Positions 35,714 to 54,200 of a stretch of 64,000 bases of DNA are shown here, piece after piece. Location of the stretch: NCBI GenBank assembly GCA_030141605.1, contig JAQGDQ010000002.1:1780501-1844500 (forward strand), read 5' to 3'. The DNA comes from Tubiluchus corallicola (lineage: Eukaryota; Priapulida; Priapulimorpha; Priapulimorphida; Tubiluchidae). A model generated the notes under the pieces. It saw only the letters and a list, made by a program, of their open reading frames with translations. It had not been told where the DNA came from and did no database searches. Both the position numbers and the translations under genes were made by a program. Each line of letters starts with the position of its first letter. The first letter of the stretch is position 1.

Positions 35714-36960
35714 TGCTGATTGCAGGGTTTCTTTTAGTTGGTCCTTGTAGCGGCGCCAAGGGCGGCCCAGGGGGCGTTTTCCAGTGCTCAGCTCACTGAA
35801 GAGGATCCTTCGGGGAAGCCTGTTTTCGTCCATACGTGCTACATGACCTGCCCAGCTTAGCCGATGTTTCGTAATCATAGCTTCTATACTAGTGGTGTTG
35901 AATCTCTCGAGAACTGAATTATTGGTGACATAATCATCCCATCTGATGTTGGAAACTGAGCGAAGCTTTTTCTGGTGGAACTGTTCGAGTTTTTTCAGGT
36001 CTTGGCGGTACAGAGTCCATGTTTCACATCCGTAAAGGAGTGTGGAAACGACAATAGCATTATAGACCATCAGCTTGGTTCGACGAGTTAGATGAGCATT
36101 ACCAAAGACACGGGTTGAGAGTTTGCCGAAAGCGGCATGGGCAGCTCTAAGCCTATTTTCCACATCCTTTGTTGAGTTGCACTGGACGGAGAGTAGACTG
36201 CCCAGGTACGGGAAATGTTCAACACATTCTAGATCTGTACCATTAATGGAAATGTTACATACTGGTGTGTCTGCTTCAGGTGATGGTTGGACAATAACTT
36301 TGGTTTTTCCTATGTTGACTGTAAGGCCAAAGCGAGAATATGCGTCACAGAAGTTGCTGACTGATTGTTGCAGGTGATTGGCTGAGTGGGCTGGTGCCGC
36401 ATTATCATCCGCATATTGCAGCTCTGTCACTCTGAAGGTTGTGGTGCGGTTCCTGGCTCGAAAACGTGACAGATTGAAGAGCCCCCCATCAAAGCGGCAT
36501 CTCAATTCCACCCCTGGATTGTCTGGTGGAAGGTCATGAAGCATAGCAGTGAGATAGAGTGAAAAGAGCGTTGGTGCGAGGACACAGCCTTGTTTTAGTC
36601 CACAAGTGATTGGGAACTCTTCTGAGATAGTGTTTTGGTTGATAACACGTGCCGTCATACCATCATGCATAGCTTGTATCATCTTGATGAAGTCATCTGG
36701 AAGACCAAAACGTTGCAGGACAGCCCACATGGCTTCTCTCGGAACGCTGTCATAGGCTTTTTCTAAGTCATAGAACACGAGGAAGAGAGGCTTCCGCTGC
36801 TCACGGGCCTTTTCCTGCAGTTGTCGCGCACAGAAGATCATATCAATGGTCCCACGTAAAGCTCGGAACCCACACTGAGATTCAGGTATGATCCTTTCTG
36901 CAACCTCCTGAAGACGGTTCAAGATAATTCTTGACAGAATCTTTCCGGCAATTGAAAGCA
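35714..36960 (-). pseudogene. Inverted partial LINE reverse transcriptase
   Basis: It encodes the polymerase from SIAGKILSRIILNRL through YADD to LKETLQSA on the minus strand. The frame stays open into flanking DNA on both sides, giving a chimeric 453-codon frame (35684-37045) whose first about 28 codons are antisense to the plus copy. It lacks both the N-terminal part and the zinc-finger end. Confidence 0.85.
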
Positions 36961-39136
36961 TCAAGACTGGTTTGACTCCCATGACCAAGAAATCGCTGCT
37001 CTCATTGATGCCAAGCGAAAAGCCAGGATAGACCATGAGCAGCATCCCATGTCATTCGAGAAGAAAGTCAGGTTCCAACAACTGAAAAGCCAATGTCAGT
37101 CCAGAATGAGGGAGTTCCAAAACAACTGGTGGCTACAGAAGGCAGAAGAACTTCAACATCATGCAGATTGCAGAGACCTTAGAAGTTTCTACGCAGGCAC
37201 TAAGGAGATCTATGGTCCTAGAAGAACATCAGTGGGAACTCTTATGTCAGCCGACAACACCACCCTCCTGACCGAGAGCCAAGATATTCTTGACCGATGG
37301 AAACAGTACTTTAATACCTTGCTAAACCGGAACTCAACAACAGCAGCTGACTTCCTAAGGAATGTTCCACAGCATCCCCTGCAACCCCAGTTATCGGTTC
37401 CACCCAACTTTATTGAGTTTGAAACAGCCATTAAGCGTATGCCTCGAGGGAAGGCTGCTGGACCCGACAATATCCAAGTGGAACTCATCAGTCATGGTGG
37501 ACCTGCTCTCAAGAACCGACTGTTCAACCTGATGCTTCAAATGTGGGAAGCAAAACGAGTCCCAGATGACCTGAAAAACGCACTCATTGTCACTATCTTT
37601 AAAAAGGGGGATCGCAACCTGTGTGGAAACTACAGGGGGATATCACTGCTTTCAATTGCCGGAAAGATTCTGTCAAGAATTATCTTGAACCGTCTTCAGG
37701 AGGTTGCAGAAAGGATCATACCTGAATCTCAGTGTGGGTTCCGAGCTTTACGTGGGACCATTGATATGATCTTCTGTGCGCGACAACTGCAGGAAAAGGC
37801 CCGTGAGCAGCGGAAGCCTCTCTTCCTCGTGTTCTATGACTTAGAAAAAGCCTATGACAGCGTTCCGAGAGAAGCCATGTGGGCTGTCCTGCAACGTTTT
37901 GGTCTTCCAGATGACTTCATCAAGATGATACAAGCTATGCATGATGGTATGACGGCACGTGTTATCAACCAAAACACTATCTCAGAAGAGTTCCCAATCA
38001 CTTGTGGACTAAAACAAGGCTGTGTCCTCGCACCAACGCTCTTTTCACTCTATCTCACTGCTATGCTTCATGACCTTCCACCAGACAATCCAGGGGTGGA
38101 ATTGAGATGCCGCTTTGATGGGGGGCTCTTCAATCTGTCGCGTTTTCGAGCCAGGAACCGCACCACAACCTTCAGAGTGACAGAGCTGCAATATGCGGAT
38201 GATAATGCGGCACCAGCCCACTCAGCCAATCACCTGCAACAATCAGTCAGCAACTTCTGTGACGCATATTCTCGCTTTGGCCTTACAGTCAACATAGGAA
38301 AAACCAAAGTTATTGTCCAACCATCACCTGAAGCAGACACACCAGTATGTAACATTTCCATTAATGGTGCAGATCTAGAATGTGTTGAACATTTCCCGTA
38401 CCTGGGCAGTCTACTCTCCGTCCAGTGCAACTCAACAAAGGATGTGGAAAATAGGCTTAGAGCTGCCCATGCCGCTTTCGGCAGACTCTCAACCCGTGTC
38501 TTTGGTAATGCTCATCTAACTCGTCGAACCAAGCTGATGGTCTATAATGCTATTGTCGTTTCCACACTCCTTTACGGATGTGAAACATGGACTCTGTACC
38601 GCCAAGACCTGAAAAAACTCGAACAGTTCCACCAGAAAAAGCTTCGCTCAGTTTCCAACATCAGATGGGATGATTATGTCACCAATAATTCAGTTCTCGA
38701 GAGATTCAACACCACTAGTATAGAAGCTATGATTACGAAACATCGGCTAAGGTGGGCAGGTCATGTAGCACGTATGGACGAAAACAGGCTTCCCCGAAGG
38801 ATCCTCTTCAGTGAGCTGAGCACTGGAAAACGCCCCCTGGGCCGCCCTTGGCGCCGCTACAAGGACCAACTAAAAGAAACCCTGCAATCAGCAGGAATCG
38901 ATCCAGAAACCTGGGAACAGACAGCGCGGCAGCGAACAAAGTGGAGAAGAGTCATTCAGGAAGGGACTAAGCATTTTGAAACAACCAGACGAGCAGCAAT
39001 TGAAGCCAAACGTCAACGAAGGAAAGAGAAGGCCCGTCAACCTCAGGTAACTCCCACCATCCAATGTGACAAATGCACCAGAATGTTTCGAGCAAGGATC
39101 GGGCTGTTAAGCCACCAATGTGCCCACCACAGCTAG
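36959..39136 (+). CDS. LINE ORF2 fragment: reverse transcriptase with C-terminal zinc finger
   Basis: The open frame continues upstream of the ATG at 37049 to the inversion junction (HQDWFDSHDQEIAAL), showing that it is the 3' part of a longer ORF2. It contains the linker, then the reverse-transcriptase motifs: MPRGKAAGPDNIQVEL, FKKGDRNLCGNYRGISLL, FLVFYDLEKAYDSVPREA, GLKQGCVLAPTLFSLYL and the intact YADD catalytic box. After the thumb comes HRLRWAGHVARMDENRLPRR. A C2H2-type finger (CDKC, then HQCAHH) sits at the C-terminus. The apurinic endonuclease is missing, so this copy cannot move by itself. The sequence has no internal stop in about 725 codons, which points to recent insertion. GC content is visibly higher than in the surroundings. 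Confidence 0.9.
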   Translation, partial: HQDWFDSHDQEIAALIDAKRKARIDHEQHPMSFEKKVRFQQLKSQCQSRMREFQNNWWLQKAEELQHHADCRDLRSFYAGTKEIYGPRRTSVGTLMSADNTTLLTESQDILDRWKQYFNTLLNRNSTTAADFLRNVPQHPLQPQLSVPPNFIEFETAIKRMPRGKAAGPDNIQVELISHGGPALKNRLFNLMLQMWEAKRVPDDLKNALIVTIFKKGDRNLCGNYRGISLLSIAGKILSRIILNRLQEVAERIIPESQCGFRALRGTIDMIFCARQLQEKAREQRKPLFLVFYDLEKAYDSVPREAMWAVLQRFGLPDDFIKMIQAMHDGMTARVINQNTISEEFPITCGLKQGCVLAPTLFSLYLTAMLHDLPPDNPGVELRCRFDGGLFNLSRFRARNRTTTFRVTELQYADDNAAPAHSANHLQQSVSNFCDAYSRFGLTVNIGKTKVIVQPSPEADTPVCNISINGADLECVEHFPYLGSLLSVQCNSTKDVENRLRAAHAAFGRLSTRVFGNAHLTRRTKLMVYNAIVVSTLLYGCETWTLYRQDLKKLEQFHQKKLRSVSNIRWDDYVTNNSVLERFNTTSIEAMITKHRLRWAGHVARMDENRLPRRILFSELSTGKRPLGRPWRRYKDQLKETLQSAGIDPETWEQTARQRTKWRRVIQEGTKHFETTRRAAIEAKRQRRKEKARQPQVTPTIQCDKCTRMFRARIGLLSHQCAHHS

Positions 39137-39197
39137 TAACTTCGACCGAAAGGACAATACTCGGAAACGAGTGAAAGCCGACGATGACGACATACAT

Positions 39198-46882
<7,685 letters not shown>

Positions 46883-47933
46883 AAATGAGCATAACAGGTT
46901 CTTTCCACTCGGAGGTTTATATTTATGTGCACTGTTTTCTTAGCTTTAGTCTTTCATACTGTAAAACCACATATCATATATTATGCTTAGAACCTATTTT
47001 TTTATTGTGAGATTATAACAAGATTGTGATTGAGAATGAGTTGAAACTGGTACTTGTAGAATGTTTGTTGTCACCAATAAATTTGCCAAGCATGAGATGC
47101 CCACACAGTTTCAGGCAGATAAAATATAGTCTAGACATTAATTTTTTGCTATTATTTGGGCCAGTAAACTGTCGAAGCTGTCTTCAGGTAGTGAATCATA
47201 GGGAATCGAGAATAGCTCTTGCTATTTACTTTCTGCTTAATGAATTTCAAAATACTATTCATTATTCAGTTTGACCTTTTTCTCATCTTGGTCTGAATTG
47301 ATCATTTGGCTGGCATGATTAGCTTATTCTAATTATTTCTCCTTCCATTTCTCAATAAACAGTTTACTCAGTAAATTAGCACTCCTTATAGTGTTCTGAT
47401 ATTCTTTTGTCAAGTTTTCTGTTCCACAGTGCACGAGTATCAAGGCAAGACCAGTTTATCGCTTTTTTTGTTACAACCTAAAGTGGTTAAAAACGGCCTT
47501 GCATACCATAACAATATTCCCAATATCTGTGTCTTTAATTGATAGTGAAAGGTTTTCTGTTGATTTGTACACCTTCATGTACACATATTGATTTGTCATG
47601 TACTACATGTATACATATTGATACCTTGATTTGTACACATATCATTAAATTATTTGCTTATTTAGTTGACAGGTAAAAATTCTCAGAAAATTATTTACTT
47701 GTGACTTAACGCCGCGTTACTTTTAACAACTTTTGTTATCATTAACTACACAGCATGCAAAAGTCATTTTTGACAATTTGATTTTGTGTTCAATAATCCC
47801 ATTTATGGATTGTGCATATTGATAATTTAATTGTTTAGCAGCTTTGGCCAAATTAGCTAACATGTTTGATGCAGTTGCAATGCAATTCTAGAGTTTTGCG
47901 GTTTTGTTCCTAGAAATCGAAAAAAAAATGTTC
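46883..47933. other. Convergent 3' spacer between GST and DEG/ENaC genes
   Basis: Contains the 3' UTRs of two convergent genes. AATAAA at 47076-47081 probably serves the GST. No other gene seen; the 82-codon frame at 47026-47274 is unsupported. Confidence 0.5.
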
Positions 47934-49487
47934 TCACATGCCATCGCTTGTGATTCTGTTAGACATTTTCAGTCCAGTTTTGAAGAAAAATCGTTTTATT
48001 GAAGTCAGCAAAAGTTCCATCCATTCACATAAGGACACAGCTGACAGACCAATGCATAATCCTGCTAATCCTCCCACATCTGATGCCCAATCTGCTAGTG
48101 TATAAGCCATCTCTTCTTCTGTCTGAAATGTTATGTCACTTCTAATTTCCAGCTTGATCGTGATTTTTCTCATGGAGTATAGCATATCCTGGAACTCTTT
48201 GCTCATATCAGCTGCCATGGTGTCATTCTCAAAATCCCATTCATTGCGTAAAACTTCAGCCAATTTATTTCTATTCTGCAGATGTGCCTGATGCAGAATG
48301 TAAGCAATAAGGCTTCTTTCCAACCTTGTGTCATCTTTGCTAATTAAACGACCACCAATTTTTGACAGATTTAATTTGTAGAAATGCTCTTTGCAGGGTG
48401 GTGGGCAACTACACTGGTTTCTGTTTCTTATAATGTTTCCATACACGCAGTCACAAGCATCTTCTACTTTAGATTCATTGCATGTGTATTCACACTGCGG
48501 TACTTGATCTTTGCCTGTAAGGTATTTTATAAGATCTTTGTCTATTGGAAAGTTTGGCATATTGCAGCCACAAGTTTTTAAAGCGGTAAGTGCTGTACAA
48601 CTCCACGCGCAAGTGGATTTAGTGTAATCATGGCCAGTAATAGAGGCAAAGATATCGTAGTGCTGGACTTTTTCTGACATGCTCTCTTCCCTATACTGAA
48701 TGCATGTTCCGCCATCACGCTTTGGTAAATAAATGTAGGAGTAATTTTCCACCTTTACTTCAACTAATTCTCCGCCGCTCGTGAACTGCATGTTGTCTAG
48801 GCTTGGGTATGTATTTGGTGGATGGACAGCGAAGGAATATCCAATCATAAAATAATCTTCAGTGGAATGCCATGTTGGCAGTCTGGCTAACATCGTAGTA
48901 GGTGTTTTAATTATTAGCTCTAATTCTGCTCTTCTGCCATAATCTTTCACGAATTTGCCCAGAAACAAGTGCGAGGTGTGTGGATAAACTTCAATACAAG
49001 CAGCATCTTCATTTTCACGATGTGCTATACCGCATGTGGTGTTGTCAGGCAGTAAATGTAGAATGCCAAATCGACAAGTTATGTCACTTTGCTGAAAGTA
49101 TGCAGTAGCATTTTTTGTTGAATTATTTTTGTGCGGAGATGAGTATGTAACTTTTTGCATAGCGGCATCAATATTCATGCCCTGTTCAACAATGAGTTCA
49201 TCCAGTATAGGTAAAGCTTCACTAATTTGCATTTGACTCCCTGCCGCATCACACACAGTCAACTTTGGAAATTCCATTAGTTCATTAATAATTGGCTTTA
49301 CTCTTGTTTTTGTAGCTTTACTGAGGTATTTTGAAAACTGTACTCCAGTCAGTAGTACTAGTGTGATGCTGGCAGTAACGAAAATTACTGTCCATAGCAC
49401 TCGAGCAAACTGTGTCGTAGCACGGCATATATTTCTGAATCCATGTGTTGTAGACTTGTCTCCAAACTCTAGTAGTATTTGCATCAT
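47934..49487 (-). CDS. DEG/ENaC-family sodium channel subunit, single exon
   Basis: One uninterrupted frame of 517 aa, starting with two Met codons, in the family's length range. The cytosolic N-terminus has the His-Gly gating motif (THGFRNICRA, His15-Gly16). TM1 is at about 30-48. The extracellular domain follows (FPKLTVCD, GGTCIQYREE, TCAWSCTALTALKTCGCNMP), with the CDCVYG and QCSCPPPCKEHFY cysteine clusters. TM2 is at about 472-495, containing the selectivity-filter type triplet Gly-Leu-Ser in GLCIGLSAVSLCEW. These are amiloride-type trimeric channels gated by acid, peptide or force; the ligand cannot be told from sequence. It is convergent with the GST and divergent from the CAP gene. It lacks introns, whereas its complete multi-exon neighbours have between one and seven. 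Confidence 0.95.
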   Translation of the reverse strand: MMQILLEFGDKSTTHGFRNICRATTQFARVLWTVIFVTASITLVLLTGVQFSKYLSKATKTRVKPIINELMEFPKLTVCDAAGSQMQISEALPILDELIVEQGMNIDAAMQKVTYSSPHKNNSTKNATAYFQQSDITCRFGILHLLPDNTTCGIAHRENEDAACIEVYPHTSHLFLGKFVKDYGRRAELELIIKTPTTMLARLPTWHSTEDYFMIGYSFAVHPPNTYPSLDNMQFTSGGELVEVKVENYSYIYLPKRDGGTCIQYREESMSEKVQHYDIFASITGHDYTKSTCAWSCTALTALKTCGCNMPNFPIDKDLIKYLTGKDQVPQCEYTCNESKVEDACDCVYGNIIRNRNQCSCPPPCKEHFYKLNLSKIGGRLISKDDTRLERSLIAYILHQAHLQNRNKLAEVLRNEWDFENDTMAADMSKEFQDMLYSMRKITIKLEIRSDITFQTEEEMAYTLADWASDVGGLAGLCIGLSAVSLCEWMELLLTSIKRFFFKTGLKMSNRITSDGM

Positions 49488-51121
49488 TTCTAGTTTTTGG
49501 GTTGATCTTTTGGTTGCTTAAATATATTTTAAAAGTTTTCAGTGAATTGCACACACATGCTACAGCTTAGTATAGTTATATTGTACAAAAGCTCCACTGA
49601 AAATTTGCTTGCTTCTCATTTATGTTATCATTGAAGTGTCGGTAGCAAAGTGTGTACAATGTACATAGTGCTGTTGCCCAAATATCTCTGGCAAATAATG
49701 ATAAATACACCAATAAAGTTTTGCAAGCTGTAATGAAGTAATAAATAAAATAGTTGCAGCTCAGCATGCACTTGTCCTTTGTGTGTAAACATTTGCTGCT
49801 GCAGAACTGGAGCTTGTGCGACATATAATGTAATGCTGAGCTTTTCTTATTGATCAACCCACTTTTGCATTAGCGTTTAAAAATTGGTCAAACAGACACG
49901 ACCGACAATAATGCTAGCATTATTGTAACAATAACCCGTTATTGATACTCATTAGTGCAGCTAGAAAGCTATTGCCTGACACTCACTTAGTGGAGCTAGC
50001 AGACTACCTGCTTTTGGATAAAAAATTGACATCTATTCACTAAATAGAATATGATATCATGTCCTTTTCAATCTTTTGTTTTACAAGTAATTTAACCATT
50101 GAATGTTTTACAGGTATAAATAATGAGACTAGTTTGCTTATCGTTTGCGTAGAGGCTTCACATCAGTTCTAGATAATAATCACTTTTTTGTAATGTCTTG
50201 GCTTAGAATGAGCTGGCCTCTGGTGACACACTAGAGTGTATTGCAGCTGCATTTTTATTTAAAATTGTCTGTAAGTTGTGACAATGTCATAGTGATGTAG
50301 GTTATGAAAATGAAATAATGATGTAGGTCAGAAGTGCTAGAAATATACATATTGTTTAAGATGAAAATTTGTAAAACGTTAATTTTTGAGTATATTGTGT
50401 ATTTGCAGAATTTGTTAAGGACTTTTGAACAGTTAAGTAATAATAATTGTGCAAACAATTCTGTTAAAAGACTATTCTGCAAGATAAATTTAATTATATG
50501 ATTTTGATTATGGTATTAGTTTTAACTAAATGTGGATGACTAACTAAGACGATACCCTTCATGATGTTTTGGCTGTTGAAATTTGAAAAAGGTTTTGTCT
50601 ATAATTGTTTGTCTTGCTAATGAATTTACAACTACTGTGCAGTGAGCTAGTAATGGGCATTGCGTGAGGGCTGTCGGAATTACCCTTATGAAATTCCATT
50701 ACATTTTTAGTAGCTTTAACTTTTTAATGCCTGTGATAGATTATAGAGCATCATTTAGAATAGTGTTTTGGATTTATTTACATTAGGCATTGTCAGAATT
50801 CCATTAAAATAATGTATGTAATGTGTTCTTACTTTTTTATTATAGTACACTGTGGCTGTTTTTTGCAACTACATGCTCAGGACTGGTGAATTTTCTACGT
50901 TTTTGTTCAATTAGGGTTAATCATGTTTGTCTGTGATAATTAAGAGGATACTGGTACAATACATTGAAAGTTATGAGGGTACGTGTGCCATGCTTTCTTT
51001 ATGATTGCATATTTTAGTATAATTGTGTGAGCGGTATCGTTTTATGAAGTAATCATTGAATTTGTATTCCAAAGGCGAATTACATGTCGATGTATGTAAA
51101 ATTGACCTCTTTGCGATAGTA
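49488..51121. other. Divergent promoter region of DEG/ENaC and CAP-ShKT genes
   Basis: A 1.7-kb spacer between two head-to-head genes. No coding exon found. The right end carries a TATA box for the CAP gene. Confidence 0.45.
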
Positions 51122-51122
51122 C

Positions 51123-51130
51123 TATAAAAG
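51123..51130 (+). promoter_or_regulatory. TATA box of the CAP-ShKT gene
   Basis: TATAAAAG in the context ACTATAAAAGGAC lies 77 nt before the ATG at 51207. Initiation about 30 nt downstream would leave a 5' UTR of roughly 50 nt. Confidence 0.65.
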
Positions 51131-51206
51131 GACACAAACGCGCGATGCTTTATGAAAGTGGTGTTAGGAAAGAGACCGAGAGAGAGTTTTCGTGTTGTAT
51201 GTCAAC

Positions 51207-54200
51207 ATGAAGCTTTTAACTTTAGGGACATTATTGTTAATTTGTAGTAATGCATTTGCTTCGTACCTTTACACTAGTGATAACAAAAGATACCTGACAG
51301 CTGATGATTTGCAAAGATTGGTAAGAATACAGTAAGATACAATTTTTTTTATAAATGTTACTGAAATAAATAATAGAAATACATGTAATAAATAATTGTT
51401 GGATTTGAATATTATTTGTTATTTTGTGTTTTACTTAGCTTCTCTTTGGTTCTACTAGAACTGCAATGCACTATGAATTCTTGAGTACTTTGCTTTTGAG
51501 CTATTTATAAATGTTTCTGTCTAAGGAAGCTGATAATTTATTTTCAGTGATTCTAACTCAATTAATAACTGCAAGGTTAGCATCACAAATTAACCAAGAA
51601 TCGATTTAGGTAGTTTCAACAATATTTAGTTATACTGCGTTGTACTACATTGTACAACAAATATTGCAGTATTTGCATTGTGTTGATGTTCATGTGATAG
51701 TGAACATTGCAAGAATTTTTTTCAAATCTTGCAATCACAACTGCATGATATGGAAAAGCATGGTAAGTGAAGAAAGCAAAATGTTGCACTTGCACTTAAT
51801 TGGCAATTTATTAACATATATTCAGCTTTTTTGTAATGCAATTTGCAAAAATACCCAGCTGTTAAATCAGATTATTAATGAGCTGCATGAATATTTTGAG
51901 TGTGTGATTTTACTGATAGTGAAATATGAAAATTTAAGCTTTTAAATTTGCATATTCTGTTTTCACAGGAACGAGCAATGGTTGAAGGGGATTTTGAACA
52001 CCCACCCGAAGTTGATGAATTACCACCTCATCCCGAACGCAGAAATGCTCCTCCTAGTGTTCACTTCCTGGTATGCTCAGAATATTAGCATATGTGTAAT
52101 AATTGCATAAACTGATTAGCTTGATATCCTAAAAATTAATTATATGAATATTAGTTGCCGTTAGCAAAAAAGTCAAAATTAGAAGCTAATATTCATTCTT
52201 TAAGTGAAATTGGCCAAGGGGGATCCATTTTAAGAATGTTCCTTAGATGACTGCATTGTAGTCTAATGTAGACCTGCATGTAGAGGTTGTACATTTCCAT
52301 ATAAAATTGGCTGCAATGCAATTGCAATGCTGTCTAATGCCATCAGAACCTTAAATGTAATAAACTGTCTGTGACAGAACATGCATACAATACATATCTC
52401 AGGAAACTATGCTGGAAAGCTACTGATTGATCTACCTACAAAAGCTACAAATATTAATAGTGTAAAAAAGCAAAACATGGCATAAAAGTTAATAAGCTCC
52501 CAAATTTTTGCACACTGATGATCGTAGTGTGTGGATGTTTTATTATTGGAAATTTGGGGAAATAATATTTTGTTCGAATGTTAATTCACTATTTCGAAAA
52601 AACGTCAGTTGGTACTGTTTTCAAACATTACTGAAAACCATTTTACGTGCAGGTGATAAAATTACATTACTTTTTTGATTATCTTGGATTCTGGAGCAAT
52701 AATTTCTTACCTAACAATTAATTAGGACGTTTTTAACCTGCATTATTTTATGATAGTTAGCTAGGGCAAAGTTCAGCGACATGGAAAAACGACGAGCATC
52801 AGTTGTCAGTGACAGTGACAAGAAAGTCATTCTAGATAAACATAATCAGCTGCGAGCATCTGAACCAGCATCTAACATGGTGAAATTGGTAATTAACTTA
52901 TCTTTGGCTGCACATTTTCATTTTTACTTGGGTTTAATGTACTGAATTGAAGAGCCCTGAAATTGCCAGATTTGACACATTAGTGAGTCTAGTGTGGCCT
53001 ATGCATTAATGTAATCATTTCTCTATGTAAGCTAATTTAACTCCAATAACATGTGAGTATAACAAACAATTTTTGCTCCAAATTGTACTGAACTTTTCTG
53101 TATTTCATGACTGTGACATGCTATAATTTTTTTGCTGTTAGTTGCTTCAGTTTGTCTATTTTTTAACATGTCTTGGAATGCAATTAAGTACTTAATGTGT
53201 AGATGCTGCATTAAAATTAATCTGCTGTTAGAACTGCAATATATTTATATATTGTCTTTTTAAATTTTGCGAATAAATTGGTACAGTCATGTAGCTTTTG
53301 GACAGATATCTAATTATAAGAATATTGTGGTTTTAAAAACCACATACTTGGATGCCAGATAGTACAACGTTGAATAGAAAGCCAAGTGAAGTTAAGTTGT
53401 TTAAAATTGTAAAGATATTAGTATGTATAAACAAAATTTTGAGTTTAGTTTGTGTTAATAGTAAATGTCGGTTGTTTTGAAGCAGTTTACACAATTTCTA
53501 TCCATTTTAGAGTTGGCATGAAGAATCTGCAAACTTAGCTCAGGTGTGGGCCGATGAATTAGCAAAGTCTTGTCAAATTGCTCATGACTCCACAGAAAAA
53601 CACACTGCATCTGGTAGGTTAAGTATTCAAAGATTTAACACTACATGTATTTGTATTTAACATTATTCTTTATATACTTGTTCAAGATATGAGCAATTCT
53701 TACAAATCTATGCTGCTTTGCATATAAATTCAAAATAAAACTAGAAGCCGACTTATTTCCTTCTTTTGCCTATAATCATAGGTAAATATTAGTGAACATT
53801 AATTGATGAAGAAAGAAAACAGTTTCAGCTTATTCCAACACATTGCAGAAGAAGCTATAAGACTTAACATGAAAAGCTTAAGGATCTGTGGGTGTTAATT
53901 GCAGTTATTTTAAAATTTGAAAGCCTTCAAAGGGAGTTTGTTTGGTAGCTTGGTTCAGTATTGAATTTTTTTCTTTGACATTAGAAATTGTCTTTTCTGT
54001 ATACTGTTGCATCATAGCATAAGTGAACTGAGTGAACTGTAGTTTACTTGTACAAATCAATTTCCTGTTAATTTCAGATTTTAGAACTTGTGGTCAAAAT
54101 ATTGGTAAGGGTCAGAGAAGTTGGGAAGGTGTTGTTCAGTCATGGTATGATGAAATTGAAATGTTCACTTATGGTGGTGAAAATAACTTTCATGACATTG

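Larger units (their letters stand above)
35714..39189 (+). mobile_element. Non-LTR retrotransposon inserted as an inverted duplication
   Basis: A minus-strand copy (35714-36960) is the reverse complement of 37647-38893, 1247 nt on each side with no net insertion or deletion. It is joined head-on to a plus-strand copy that runs from 36961 through the ORF end at 39136 to about 39189. ACATACAT occurs at 35707-35714 and 39190-39197, a candidate target-site duplication around the whole structure. At least three amino-acid differences separate the arms (Thr/Ala, Lys/Arg, Ser/Arg), so they are not identical. The plus copy lacks the 5' end including the endonuclease. Confidence 0.85.

Noticed and set aside
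36123-36377. Open frames antisense to the LINE reverse transcriptase, also at 37210-37488 and 38230-38430
   Set aside because: Shadows of the reverse-transcriptase frames in GC-richer DNA.
47026-47274. 82-codon plus-strand frame after the GST
   Set aside because: Lies in the likely 3' UTR, with no homology and an AATAAA within it.
51640-51945. 101-codon plus-strand frame in CAP intron 1
   Set aside because: No acceptor/donor pair in phase with the flanking exons and no family signal.
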